Source: Blastomyces gilchristii SLH14081 (lineage: Eukaryota > Ascomycota > Eurotiomycetes > Onygenales > Ajellomycetaceae). Taken from it: a DNA stretch of 64,000 nt. Position numbers and translations under genes: made by a program. Shown here one piece after another: positions 12,960-25,020 of this stretch. The notes under the pieces were generated by a model. The model had not been told where the DNA came from, did not search any database, and saw only the letters and a list, made by a program, of their open reading frames with translations. The DNA is taken from assembly GCF_000003855.2 (NCBI RefSeq), contig NW_003101677.1, positions 3,198,389-3,262,388 of the forward strand, in the 5' to 3' direction. Within the stretch, counting starts at the first letter, position 1. Each line of letters starts with the position of its first letter.

Positions 12960-14131
12960 ATGTCTAACAATAATATGGGAGAATCTCTGAACACAAGCAT
13001 AGATGCAGTGCCACAGTGACTCTGAGCAATGTTAGAACTATAACAACAATAAATAGCTGATATGTATGCAACTCAACAACATCAATACAAAGAGATTTAA
13101 CAACTAACTCACATGATTTCAACATCTACAGAATTGAATACAAAAGTGCTGAAAGAACACTTAGATACTCTCACATATTTTAATGCTTCTGATCTCACTC
13201 TCTACTCATCATAGAGGATGGAAATGCTTGTGAAACTGAGTGTAGATGAAGATATCATCAGTTTATTAATCAATCAAGATTGATATATCAATGAATGATT
13301 GAAAGATCACATGAAACAGAAGTTTCATTTATAAATGAAAGCATATGAATCAGCATTACAAATGCCTGATAATATCATGAAATATCTTGATATTCTGTTC
13401 CAAGACACTGCCATGCAACAGAAAGCATTAGATTGACTACAGAGTGTCTGACAGAGAAACATTCCTCTTATAACATTCATCTCTGACTTCAACATTAAGA
13501 TTCTAGAAGCAGATAATCAATCTTGAGAGAATTAAATGAAGATTAGTATACTCAAGAAGACATTAACTTTCAAACTCTTATAAGTTCTTATAAGTGCAGA
13601 TAAAGATCAGACTTATGAAGACTTCTGCACACAGCTGCAGATAATGAATGATTATCTTACTAAGCTCAAGAATATACAGAACAGTGACAGAAGATGTTAC
13701 ATCTCAGCAACTCATATACTCACCCTGAGGAATCACAATGATACAGATGCTATACATTGAGTAGACTTAAATATCTACACATAAAGCAAGGGTCTTCACT
13801 GTCAGACAGACTTCTGAGTTCCTGAGATCACTTCTGAAGAAGTCACTGATTGATGTCAATGTGAAGTGTGCATCAAGTGTAATCAATCAGAACACATTGC
13901 TTTCAACTGCTGATTAACTTATGTGTCTTCATACTCAAGAGAAAGATCAGTGTCTTCTTGTTCAAAGAATGAATCAGTATCTGTTCATGTCAATCACATT
14001 ACATTAGAGAAAGATTCAGAAGATAACTATAAGAATGTCTCAGTGAAACAGAGAAAAGATTAGCTTCTATTTAAATTTATAAACAGAAGCTTAAAGAGGT
14101 CAGATGATAATAATTTGAAGAGAAGATAATA
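12960..14131 (+). pseudogene. Gypsy-1 gag remnant
   Basis: This is the Gag structural protein gene. The start at 12960 is chosen because the same ATGTCTAACAATA context is conserved in Gypsy-2 and Gypsy-3. A complete CCHC zinc knuckle (CIKCNQSEHIAFNC, C-x2-C-x4-H-x4-C) is encoded at 13869-13910. The N-terminal two thirds have the helical, Leu/Gln-rich look of retrotransposon capsid. Scattered stops, mostly TGA in place of Trp plus some Gln-to-TAA, prevent expression. The frame passes towards protease with little spacing. Confidence 0.85.
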
Positions 14132-17100
14132 ATGAATGCAATTCTTGTATCTACTGTGATTGATAATATGTATAATATGAAAGCCATGATAGACAGCAGT
14201 CTATGTCACTATGCAATGATAAAATCTTCAGTTATAAGATATCATAATCTTCAGCATATCTCTTTATCAAAACCTCGACTTCTCACAGGATTTGATAATT
14301 CAAAAGACATTTGTATCTGTTACATGGTGAAGCTGACTATAGATGTGAGAGAATATCAATGTGAAGATGCCTATGTATATGAAGTTGATAATCTTGATTA
14401 TAATCTTATATTAGAACTTATCTGACTATCTGAACAAGGCATCTTATTGAACACTTAAAACAGAAGCTTGATATTCTCTAACAGTGATAGAATTCACAAA
14501 GATGACATTCACAAGACTATTAATCTGACACAGATCTCTGTCAATGTCTATGAAATGCTCAGAAAAAGAAGTCACTGAAAGAATTGTCAACAGCAGAATC
14601 ATGTATCAATCTATTCTGTCAGTCTGACTGATATTAAAAAGACTCTAGAAAAATTATCTCATATTATAATAACAGATTCTTGTACAAAACTCTCTCAACA
14701 ATATCATGAATATCTAGATGTCTTTCAATAAGATAATATTATAAACATACTCTTCTTATGAGGTTCTGAAGTGAATCACAGTATCAAGTTAGAGAAAAAG
14801 AATGATAAGAATTCTGAACTGTCATGAGACTCTCTTTATAACATATTCTGAGATGAACTTCTTCTTCTTCAAAAGACACTCAATAATCTGTTGAATAAAG
14901 AATTCATACATATTAGCAACTCTTTCACTGCAGTCTCTATTCTCTTTGCAAAGAAATCAGGTGAAGAACTCTGATTCTGTGTGAACTATTAAGGTCTGAA
15001 CAGATTGATAAAGAAAGATTGATATCTCTTATCTCTTATCAATGAAATCCTAGCACAGATCAGATGAGCTCAATGATTTATAAAACTAGATGTTGTCATC
15101 ATATTTCATAAGATTCATATCATTAAAGAAGATGAATGACTTACAGCATTCTGAACATATTATGACCTCTTTGAATGAATAGTCACATTCTTTGAACTGG
15201 CTAACACTCTCAGTACATTTCAGAAGTATATCAACTGAGTACTCTAAGATTTCCTTGATAAGTTTGCATTTACTTATCTAGATGACATTCTCATCTTCAC
15301 TGATGAATTTAGAAAAGAATATTAAGAGTATGTGTGAAAGATATTACAACAGCTATAAGAAGCAGAACTACTGATAGATATTAATAAGTGTGATTTTGAA
15401 GTCAAGAGTATCAAGTATCTGAGTTATATTATAGAAGCTGACAAGGAGATTTGAATGAATTCTGAGAAAGTCTCTGTCATTCTTGAATGAGAAGCTTCAT
15501 ATACTGTGAAAGATGTACAAAGCTTCATCAGATTTACTAACTTCTATCAGTGATTTATATGAAACTTCTCAGATATTGTAAGATTACTTACAGATCTCAC
15601 TAAGAAAGACTCAGTATTTGAATGATTAGTGAATACTGAAGCTGCATTTACACAGATAAAGAAGATGTTTATTAATACTTCTCTGCTGATAACATTTGAT
15701 TCTGATCATAAGATAGTTATTAAAGCTGATTTCTCTGACTATATAATAGAAGAAGTGATATTACAATATAATGATGAAGATATTCTACAATCATATATCT
15801 TCATGTCTAAGAAACTGAGTCCTGCTGAATGCAATTATGAGATCTATGATAAGAAACTTCTTATGATTGTACACTGTTTAGAAGAATAAGACTCTGAACT
15901 TCAAAGTGTCTCTGAATTTGAGATAGTCACAGATTGTAAGAATCTCAAATACTTCACAACTACTTATAAACTCACTGAATGATAGATACAATCATCTGAG
16001 TTCTTAAGCGGCTTTCATTTTACAATACACTATCATTCTGGTAGCCAGAACTCAATGACAGATGCTCTCTTACAATGAGAGTAAGATATATCATCTGATA
16101 TAACAGATACTCACTGAATGAACTGAGAGCACTGACTCTTGAACCTGAAGATACTAGTTGATCAAGATGAAACAGTTCATGACACTATATGTGCTTCTTC
16201 AGTTAGAACTGTCATTGATATCTTCACTTCTTCTACACTGAATGAACTGTGATATACAGCAGCTCAGATAGATGAACTTCTTCAGACTCTTACTAAAGCA
16301 GTATATTAAGAAGCACTCTGATTTCCCCCAGAACTATATATAAGAACTGATATCTCAGAATGTTTAATTGATAATAATAACACTCTATGATTCTGTGAAT
16401 GATGCTGAGTCTCTCACTCTGAATTCTTATACACTCAGATAATGCAAGAGATGTATGATTTATATATAATCAGTTATTCAGGTCATGAATAACTGTATAG
16501 AATGATCTTCTGAGAGTTCTACTAATCTGAGATATTAAACAGTATCAGACACTTTATTTAAAACTGTAATCACTGTTCTTCTATTATCTTATGAAAGAAC
16601 AGTAGAAAAGATCTATTGAAATAACTTAATATCTCTGATAGAATCTGACAAGATATAGCAATTGACTTCACTATCAATCTATCTAAGAGTAAGAATTGTA
16701 GAAACATTCTGATCATTGTAAATCAACTGAGCAAAGATATAATATTAAAATCTTGTGATAAGATGAATGCTGAACAAGTTACTAAAGCTTTTCTACAGAG
16801 TCTGTTCTATTAGATGTATAGATTACTGAGATCTATAGTATCAAATCAGAGCTGTCAATTCATGAGCACTCTCTAAACAAGAATCTGTCAAGTTCTCAAG
16901 ATTATACACTGTCTATCAACTGTCTATCACTCTGAGACTGATGATGCATCAGAATGAATAATTCAGACTGTGAAGAATTATCTTTATAAATTCTGTAATC
17001 ACTTATAACATGATTAGTATAATCTTCTTCTACACACAGAGATCACTATCAACAGTCAAGATATCATTTCAACAGATATAAGCCTGTTCTTTCTTACACA

Positions 17101-17425
17101 CAGATATCACATAAAAGTGTTGAATCTTCTAGAGATCACACAGTTCATATCAGATCTCTGCAGTCTGATTCAGATCACTGATAATATAGTAATAAAACTT
17201 CAAGATATCTGTGATTGAGCAGAGATCTTTATGACAACTGTGAAACAAGATCAAGAGAATCAAATCAATGTTCACTGAGATCTCACTGAATAATATAAAA
17301 TAGAAGATCTGATATAATTGAATCTTAAGAATATATAAATCACATGTTTATCTCATACACTAGATTATCATCATATCAAGTATAAAGTGATAGAAGTTCT
17401 AGATAGTCATAACTACTGTCTTGAC

Positions 17426-17931
17426 TAGACTGACCGTGTGACCGTGTCTGGGACCAGGACCAGATTTTTTGATAGTCCCATTACCAATTCGACTGATCCC
17501 ATTACACGGTTTTAACATTAGATAGTAGTCCCATACTGTCCCAGTGGGACTTACTGTCTACTCTTGTCACATTTTCCAAATGGGACCATGATTTCCACTT
17601 CTCAATTTAAATTATTTTTATTGCTTTAAATGACTTTAAATCTCATTTGAGCGTTATCAAAAAGCGTTACTTTTTAAAAAATTAAAAATAGTCTAAAAAA
17701 AACCTTAAAATGTCTAAAAATAGTAACTTTATGCCAAGAATGGGACTAAATGAGACCAAATTGGACCACTTTCTCATTTTTTTCAAGTCATGGTTCCATT
17801 TTAAGATCTGATATATAGTCACTTTGCATGTTTTTTTGATAGTCAGTCCCAGCGGGATTCACGCCAAGAAATGTATGGGACCAGACCAAATGGGACCAAA
17901 CATGAAATTCATGGTCCCGGCGGCCAGTCTA
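17426..17931 (+). mobile_element. MITE-A, best preserved copy
   Basis: A 506-bp non-autonomous DNA element beginning TAGACTGACCG and ending CGGCCAGTCTA: inverted ends of 11 bp with one mismatch. The 8-bp duplication GTCTTGAC lies at 17418-17425 and 17932-17939. It is GC-rich compared with its surroundings and keeps many CpC steps lost in other copies, so it serves as a reference for the mutation pattern. It splits the integrase C-terminus of Gypsy-1. No coding capacity is evident. Confidence 0.93.
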
Positions 17932-18212
17932 GTCTTGACACATTATCAGAAATTCATAATGTATTTCATATAAGCTTGCTTCACTGCATCATTATCAATT
18001 CATTTTCTTCTCAACTGACTTCTGACTGGCAGTCACCAGGTATCATAGAAGAAGATAATGAGCTTGAGTGAGAGATTGAGAATATTCTTGATAAGAGATT
18101 CCATGACTGCAGCCACTAATATCTTGTGAAATGAATCAGCTATGATTAACTGATCTGAACTCTGAGTTCTGTGTTATCTGAAACAGCAGCCCTTGACTGA
18201 TGAGAACTGCTT

Positions 18213-18229
18213 CTGAAAGAGGGGACTAA
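18213..18229 (+). promoter_or_regulatory. Gypsy-1 polypurine tract
   Basis: The purine run CTGAAAGAGGGGACTAA stands immediately before the TGTGG start of the 3' LTR. It fits the plus-strand primer site of LTR retrotransposons. The same position in Gypsy-2 (GAAAAGAGAGGGCTAA before 20017) and on the minus strand in Gypsy-3 is also purine-rich. Confidence 0.8.
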
Positions 18230-18538
18230 TGTGGCGGGCTGCACCTGATCAATCATATAGACTATTTCATTACACTTCACAGATTCCAACCACTTCATTC
18301 TCAAACATGTATGCTCTGATTCTCAGCCATTCTCAATCGCTGATCCTCAGCTGCTATGAACGCGCGTATATTCTCCCGCCCTGAAGCTCCACCGCGTACA
18401 CCACCACATACATGTATAAATATCTACCTCAATCACTGATTCTCGCACTTTCTCTTTCTTTCCTTGTCTAACATTTTTATCTTTGTTATATAAGACCTAT
18501 CAATATTATACCGATCTATTCGGCGTAGGCCTCTTACA
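18230..18538 (+). repeat. Gypsy-1 3' LTR
   Basis: It runs TGTGGCGGGCTGCACC to CTCTTACA, 309 bp, followed by the AGCTC duplication. Compared with the 5' LTR, the differences lie mostly in former CpG steps, with a few in CpC and CpA. Confidence 0.95.
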
Positions 18539-20016
18539 AGCTCAAACTGATGAACTTCTTTAAGTACTCACTGAAGCAGTATGTTAAGAAGTACTCTGAT
18601 TCCTCTCAGAACTATATATAAGAACTGACATTTCAGAATACTTAATTAATGATAATAATGTTCTACAGTTTTATAAATGATGTTGAGTCTCTTACTCTGA
18701 ATTCTTATGCACTCAGATAATGCAAGAGATGTATGATTCACATATAACTGATTACTCAGATTGTGAATAATTATACTGAATACTCTCTCAAGAGTTTCAC
18801 TAGTCTGATATACTAAACAGTATCAGATATTTTATTTAAAACTGCAACTATTATTCTTTCATCATCTTATAAAAGAACTGTAGAAAAGATCTACTGAAAT
18901 CACTTAATATCTCTGATACAATCTGATGAGATATAATAATTAACTTTACTACTAATCTTTCTAAGTGTAAGAGTTATAAGAATATTCTGATCATTGTGAA
19001 CTGATTGAGCAAAGATATAATATTAAAACCTTGTGATATGATAAATACTGAACAAGTCACTGAAGCTTTTCTACAGAGCTCATTCTATTAAATGCATGAA
19101 TTACTGAGATCTATAGTATCAGATCAGAGTTATCAATTTATAAGCACTCTCTGAACAAGAATCTATCAAGTTCTCAAGATTATACACTGTTTATCAACTG
19201 TCTATCACTCTGAGACTGATAATATGTCAGAATAGATAATTCAGATGATAAAAGAATTATCTTTATAAGTTCTGTAATCACTTATAAGATAATTAGCATA
19301 ATCTTCTTCTACATGCAGAGATCACTATCAACAGCTGAGATGCTGTCTTAACAGATATAAGCCTGTTCTTTCTTACACACAGTTATCACATAAAAGTATT
19401 AAATGTTCTAGAAACTACATATTTCATATCAAATCTCTGCAGTTCAATTCAGATCACTGATAATATAGTAACAAAGCTCTGAGATATCTGTGACTGAGCA
19501 GAGGTCTTCATAACAACTATGAAACAATACTAAGAGAATTAAATCAATGTTCACTGAGATCTCACTGAGCAATAGAAGATAGAAGACTCAATATAATTGA
19601 ATCTCAAGAATATACAGATCACACATTCATCTTGTATACTGAATTACTGTTATATTAAATATAAAGTAATAGAAGTTCTAGACAGTTATAATTACTATCT
19701 TAACATATTATCAGAGATTTATAATATCTTTCATACAAGCTTGCTCTGCTATACTATTATTAATCTGTTCTCTTCTCAACTGACTTCTGATTAACAGTCA
19801 TCAGGAATCATAGAAGAAGATAATGAACTTGAGTGAGAGATTCAAGATATTCTTAATAAGAGACTCTGCAGCTGTAACTGATAATATCTTGTGAAATGAG
19901 TCAGCTATGATCATCTGACCTGAACTTAAAGCTTCATATTATCTGAGACAGCAGCTCTTGACTGATGAGAACTACGCGTCAGTGACTCTATATCACTTCT
20001 GAAAAGAGAGGGCTAA

Positions 20017-20808
20017 TGTGATGAGCTGCACCTGATCAATCATATATAGACTGACCGTGTAACCGTGTCTGGGACCAGGACCAGATTTTTTGATAGTCTC
20101 ATTATCAATTCGACTGATCCCATTACATGGTTTTAACATTAGATAGTAGTCTCATACTGTTTCAGTGAGACTTACTGTCTACTCTTGTCACATTTTTCAA
20201 ATGAGATCATGATTTTCACTTCTCAATTTAAATTATTTTTATTGCTTTAAATGACTTTAAATCTCATTTGAGTGTTATTAAAAAGTGTTACTTTTTAAAA
20301 AATTAAAAATAGTTTAAAAAAAACCTTAAAATGTCTAAAAATAGTAACTTTATGCTAAGAATGAGACTAAATAAGATCAAATGAAACCACTTTCTTATTT
20401 TTTTCAAATCATGGTTTCATTTTAAGATATCATATATTGTCACTTTGCATGTTTTTTTAATGACTAGTCCCAGTGGAATTCACACCAAGAAATGTATGAG
20501 ATCAGACCAAGTGGGACTAAATGTGAAATTCATGGTCTCAGCGGCCAGTCTAATCATATAGACTATTCTGTTATAATTTACAGATTTCTACTGTTCTGAT
20601 TCTCGGTCGCCGATTCTCAGCTGAAAACCTATGAAATTTCTATTCTCTCACCCCGAAGCTTCACTGCGTATGCCACTGTGTACACATATAAATATCCGCT
20701 TCAATCACTGATTCTGACACTTTCTCTTTCTTTTCTTCTCTACTGTTTTTCACTTTGTTATATATGATCTATATATTATACCGATCTATTCGGCCTAGGC
20801 CTCTTACA
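20017..20808 (+). repeat. Gypsy-2 3' LTR, split by a MITE
   Basis: LTR sequence occupies 20017-20046 and 20561-20808, about 278 bp in sum, equal to the 5' LTR. The first bases TGTGATGAGCTGCACC are decayed relative to TGTGGCGGGCTGCGCC. It ends CTCTTACA and is followed by the ATTAT duplication. Confidence 0.93.
20047..20552 (+). mobile_element. MITE-A in Gypsy-2 LTR
   Basis: It is 506 bp with TAGACTG ends. The 8-bp duplication ATCATATA lies at 20039-20046 and 20553-20560. It is collinear with the copy at 17426 without length change, but has lost many CpC and CpG steps by transition. Confidence 0.93.
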
Positions 20809-20813
20809 ATTAT

Positions 20814-23050
20814 TACTTATTGAAGAATTATATTTCACTATCTTCACATCTTTAATATCTGCTTATTTAAATCTCTGATAGTTGATATTATAGTAGTCTC
20901 AGATTAATTTACATACAAGTCTTATTTCTTCTCTGTTCAATCTTGAGAGATGTAGATAATAACTTGATAGAAGAAATCTAGTAGAGCTACTACAGTATAG
21001 TACTCTGTAAAACATTGTTCAGTTTTACTGTAGTAATATACTAGTTTATTTCTTATAGTAATAATAGCCTATGCTATAGTATTACCTTAGACTGAATTTC
21101 TTTTTAAGTGATTCAACTACTTCTCAACATAAGTAAATAAACTATTATACACTTATCAGACTAACTGCAGCATTGATGTATAAATGATTAAAACTGTCTT
21201 TATTATCTTATACAACTGAAATAGTAAATCAATTTAATATTTTAACTGAGTTTTCTTTATATCAGAAAGTTTCAATATCTGAATCTTTTTCTAATCAGAG
21301 TATTGCACTCAATAATCAATTATCTGATATAATCAAAAAGTCTGAACAGTTATCTTATATATTGAACTTCACTGTATTCTAACATTCTGTATCATATTCA
21401 TTGATATGACTGATTTATTTATTTATTAAATATCATGAAATCATTATTATTATTTAGAAGAGATACAAATCATATTAACAATGTTTTAAATCTATGATAT
21501 TTAAATTATTAGTTAATCTATTTAAAATTAATCGTAGTGTTATTAAAAAGCATTACTAAAAAATAATATTAAAAAGTATTATTAAAAAACATTATCTTTT
21601 ATAAAGTGAATACAAAAGTTACTTGAGTAATGACTTTTATCTCATTGTTCTTTGTCTTAATATTAAGATTCTATATCAGTATTTGTATCATAAGTTGAAT
21701 CACATGAGTAATACAGAGAATATGACCTTGTTTATCATTTCAGAAATGCAAAGTCAATTTTTACTTTAAGCTCTTTATTATAGTATAGTTATTCACAACA
21801 TTATCAGTTGTAATTATAAGAAGACTGAGACTAATATCTGAATAGTCATTTTTAATCACAGTTATTAACATCTCTGTTATATAATTCTCAGTATAACTAC
21901 TGATTAATGATTCAAATTGAATTAATATCTCTTAATAAGTTAAGTTCTTATCAATGTAATAACATGTAACTCTTATAAATATATAATTGTTTGTACTAGT
22001 TCATACATTTACTGTAAGAGACACTCTTTAATGATTTTTTAACTCTGATTCTAGATGTTGCATATTAACTTTGTAGTGTATCTCAAGATTGAATCAAAGA
22101 CAGAATTAATGTGAAATACAAAGATTTGAATTAAGTATTTAAAGAAGTGTTCAGAATTCAGAGTTTTCAATTGATTAAAGAGAAAGATTCAGAGATATAT
22201 ATATATAAAGTAATTATTTATGAAACTTATCAGATAAGAGTTATGAAATCAGAGTACTGATATATAATTATTTTCACATGATTTTCTTCAAATCAGAAAG
22301 TTAGTATTACTAAAAATTATTATGTAGTAGATTAACTTATCAGCTCAGTAGTAATTTTCTGATTATTTTTATTTTATTATCTGCATTCTGATGACTTCAG
22401 ATATTAGAAAATTTGTTCAGAGTTATAATCAGTTTATAATAAATGTTTCTGAATGAAGTTGTAGTGATTATAATAGAGAGATAACTCTTCAGTAATTTAT
22501 AATACAATCTGTTGATATTTATTTCATAGTTTATCTCAGTATTTGTGTTGAGTTTTTCATAAATTTCATGACCTGAAATCAGATGTGAAGAATGAAGTGA
22601 TTATTTATTATAATGAAAAGAGAGTATTATGTATTGAATTATAAATAATATAGACATTGTAATTCATAGTGATTTCTTGAAAAGTTTGTGAATCTTCAAT
22701 AGAAGTAAAAGAAGTGAAAGAAGTGAATTCAGAAGATATAATACTAATTTAAGAAAGATAATAATTTATTTTCAATAACTGATCACTAATATGTGTAAGA
22801 AGAATTATTATAAGAGAAAATAATCTTCTTTCTTAGCTTAGTTATAATTTTAGTACTAACTCAAATTGAATATTATCAATGTATAAAAGTAAATAAACAA
22901 TCTTGATTAATCTCTGTCATATTTCTTAAAATATATTAATATTGTGAAAGAGAGTGTTATTGAATTATATTATCAGATAATATCATTAAAAATATATTAA
23001 TATTATGAATATCAATGTTGAAAAAATGTTGATACTTATATATTATAGAT
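20814..23050. other. AT-rich interior of the long hAT-like element
   Basis: These ~2.2 kb lie between Gypsy-2 and a LINE fragment. Both strands are full of stops and no domain could be recognised. By position this is the body of the long hAT-like element, where a decayed transposase gene would be expected. No LTR, RNA gene or other repeat was recognised, apart from short direct repeats of KAGTATTA type near 21560-21600. Confidence 0.5.
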
Positions 23051-24010
23051 ATTATTATTATTATTCTTCAATTATAGATGTATGCAGTCAGAGACTATGA
23101 CATTCACCTGAGAACTTTTAGCTCTCAGAGTTTTTCCTATATCTATAAAGTTAACTATTATACATTCACCAATTTCAGATATGCAAAATCAGAAAATTCC
23201 AGCTCAGAATACAAAAACTGTTTACAAATTGCAGTATTTTAACATCTTCTGATACTTTGAAATTATTTGACAATATCATGACAAAAGAAAAGAGAACACA
23301 GTCTTAAAGATAGACACATTAAATAGATAGATAGAAAAGAATAGAAAGGAATAGTAAAGTAAAGAGAGACTGTAATAAAACAAATTATCAAAAGATAGTA
23401 TATAGCTGTTTTAACAGACTATATCTGATCAATTTCCTCCTCTTCATATTCAGATATTTCTGAATTTGGCCATTTTCTTGTAGCTGCTTGAGTTTCTGAT
23501 AGAAACTCTATTAAGTATTTAATTCCTGTCTCAGTTGAGAATAGAAATCTCATATTTAATTGATTTAGATCATACTTCTCTTTCAATCTGACTCTGAGAC
23601 TATTGTATAATGCACAGTTTATTACAATATACTCAGAATTCTCATTTGCATTGCAGAATGAGTATTCTATTGAATCAAATCTATCATCAAATCTTTGTAT
23701 ATAAGATTTGAAATAGTCATGTCCTAGTTTCAGCTGCATTATAGATGAGAATATTTTCTTTTTACATTTGATTGAACAAGATTTCCACTTGAGTTTTGTT
23801 TCAAATCTTGAATAATGTATATTCTTCTTTTGCTTCTGCCAGCTTTCATTTCACTTGTCTAAATAAGATTCTTTTATCTTTCTCTTTATAAAAGACCAGA
23901 ACACAATTCTTTGAATAGATCTGCTTAATTCTGAACTTCTTTTTACAGCTGAAGCAGTCAATTCATTGCCATGAATGTTCATATGAGCAGGAACTCAGTG
24001 CAGATTAATC
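23051..24010 (-). mobile_element. LINE 3' fragment (minus)
   Basis: It starts with the inverted AAT tail and the conserved 3' UTR (to ~23418) and continues into the C-terminal part of ORF2. Similarity to the full-length LINE stops abruptly near 24010 in the RNase H region, so it is strongly 5'-truncated, as is typical of target-primed insertion. No clear target duplication was found. Confidence 0.85.
23419..24010 (-). pseudogene. LINE ORF2 C-terminal remnant
   Basis: The last ~200 codons of the LINE replicase lie here. They include the end of RNase H (a MNIHGNELTA-type block near 23960-23990) and the C-terminal tail, which is open for 106 codons at 23419-23739. That tail has an FCN block and a run of acidic residues before the terminal DQI. 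The stop is TAG at 23419-23421. A Cys of the C-terminal Cys/His cluster is changed (EYSFCN against ECSFCN in the full-length copy). Confidence 0.85.
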
Positions 24011-24354
24011 TATGTCTTAAAATTCTGCATTTTCTGATCTGCTGTCTCAGATTTCATCTCAGTAGTAAGTAGATTAACATACTCAGAGAGCAGAGCTGTC
24101 TTCTTAATATTCTGAATCATGAAGTATATTTGAGATCTGAACAAGGTCTTAATTCTCTTCTTCTCTATCAGCTTCTGCTAATCAATTAGAGAACAGAGGT
24201 ATTATAAAAAATTATTATCTCTTAATAAATAAAAAACTTATCAGTTTTGACTTCTTTATCTTCTACTTTAACACTCTCTAAATCTTCTTCTATTACTACT
24301 TATTTACAGTAATACTCTTCTTATTTAACTTAATCTCAAATTATTCTCAGAACT

Positions 24355-24432
24355 TCTTCTGATTTTACTACTACTGTATGAGACTTTTCACTGTCTTCTG
24401 ATTTTACTACTACTGTATGAGACTTTTCACTG
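24355..24432 (-). repeat. 39-bp tandem duplication, in phase with codons
   Basis: Two identical 39-bp units lie at 24355-24393 and 24394-24432. On the minus strand they are open and encode a 13-residue unit twice. The period is a multiple of three, which suggests origin inside a coding sequence. Confidence 0.8.
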
Positions 24433-24743
24433 TCTTTTTTTTCATTCTCTTATATATAGTGTCATTCGTATTATTTCTATACTTAGTTCAGTCTAAATTC
24501 ATAAGAAATGTTACTTAAAATTGTTATTATTCTACTCTCTTACAGAGTCTATTCAAGGTATTATAATATGTCTTATGATCTGTCTCTTCTTACTTAAATA
24601 TCTTCTTCTTCTCTCTCTTCAATCTGTGAAAGCGCTCATGTGTCTTAATAGTTCACAGAACCGCAGAATATTTAAAGAGAAATAACATGATTAATTTCAG
24701 TGAGAATTAAAGAGAAGTGAAGACAGAAGAGATAATCAGAAAT

Positions 24744-24757
24744 GATATAATAATAAC

Positions 24758-24789
<32 letters not shown>

Positions 24790-24858
24790 TAATAATGATA
24801 ATGATAGTGATAATAATGATAATGATAATGATGATGATGATGATAATAATAATAATAA
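24744..24858. repeat. AAT/GAT microsatellite
   Basis: A run of AAT units grades into GATAAT and GATGAT units. It could derive from an ancient LINE or SINE tail, but no element body is recognisable next to it. Confidence 0.9.
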
Positions 24859-25020
24859 AAGAGAAACTGTATTGAAATATATTACTACCTTATCAAATAT
24901 AAAGAGACTCAAAGAAAATATTAACAGCTTTCAGAGATGTATAGAAACAGCTACAGTGTTATATAGTAACATTATCTTCATTCAATACATGCACTGTTGA
25001 TATTCTTTGTATACAGTTAT

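Larger units (their letters stand above)
14132..18229 (+). pseudogene. Gypsy-1 pol remnant (PR, RT, RNase H, IN, chromodomain)
   Basis: The protease starts near ATG 14132; its active site reads MIDSS where D-S/T-G is expected. RT follows (~14700-15540), with an intact YLDD at 15275-15286. RNase H spans ~15600-16090, with an open segment at 15629-15889. The integrase has an H2C2 finger (~16400-16600, with CNHC) and a DDE core: IAIDF (~16655), a degraded second Asp in SNQSCQF (~16845) and a Glu near 16950. After a MITE at 17426-17931 come the IN C-terminus and an apparent chromodomain at ~18049-18200 (ENILDKR, then YLVKWISYD). In-frame stops are numerous. Confidence 0.88.
12343..18538 (+). mobile_element. 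Gypsy-1, complete chromovirus-type element nested in Gypsy-2
   Basis: The element is bounded by 309-bp LTRs and a 5-bp duplication AGCTC at 12338-12342 and 18539-18543. It is 6196 bp long with a 506-bp MITE inside, about 5.7 kb without it. Aligned by eye, the two LTRs differ at about 24 positions, of which 23 are transitions. It is the least decayed Gypsy in the window and keeps the RT catalytic YLDD. Confidence 0.95.
10168..20016 (+). pseudogene. Gypsy-2 pol remnant, split by Gypsy-1
   Basis: Pol occupies 10168-12342 and resumes at 18544-20016. Order: retropepsin-like protease (~10168-10480), RT with YLNN at 11322-11333 replacing YLDD, RNase H (~11640-12200), then after the Gypsy-1 insertion the integrase zinc finger and core (~18600-19300). 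The integrase C-terminal part follows (~19590-19790), and last comes a chromodomain-like segment (~19800-19980). A chromodomain marks the chromovirus branch of Ty3/Gypsy and is thought to steer insertion to marked chromatin. Many TGG codons have become TGA. Confidence 0.85.
8378..20808 (+). mobile_element. Gypsy-2, outer chromovirus-type element
   Basis: This is a plus-strand Ty3/Gypsy element with LTRs at 8378-8655 and 20017-20808 and a 5-bp target duplication ATTAT at 8373-8377 and 20809-20813. Gypsy-1 (12343-18538) is inserted in its pol with its own AGCTC duplication, and a MITE sits in the 3' LTR. Without these insertions it is about 5.7 kb. The order is LTR, leader, gag, protease, RT, RNase H, integrase, apparent chromodomain, LTR. 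All frames are broken. Confidence 0.92.
24011..25020. other. AT-rich region with minus-strand coding traces
   Basis: No known element was identified. On the minus strand about 60 codons are nearly open at 24010-24190. Upstream of them lies a 39-bp perfect tandem duplication (24355-24432) that encodes a 13-residue acidic/Val repeat (DSEKSHTVVVKSE). A triplet and hexanucleotide AAT/GAT tract follows at 24744-24858. It may be part of the long hAT-like element's gene, or cargo; no function is assigned. Confidence 0.4.

Noticed and set aside
17426..17931. Tc1/mariner-type MITE with TA duplication
   Set aside because: The TA at each end is part of TAGACTG; five copies have clear 8-bp duplications outside it, which fits hAT and not Tc1/mariner.
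17871..18071. 66-codon open frame across a MITE end
   Set aside because: A chance fusion of MITE-A terminal sequence with the Gypsy-1 integrase frame.
24744..24858. CRISPR-like or satellite array
   Set aside because: It is a plain AAT/GAT microsatellite with no spacers or long unit.
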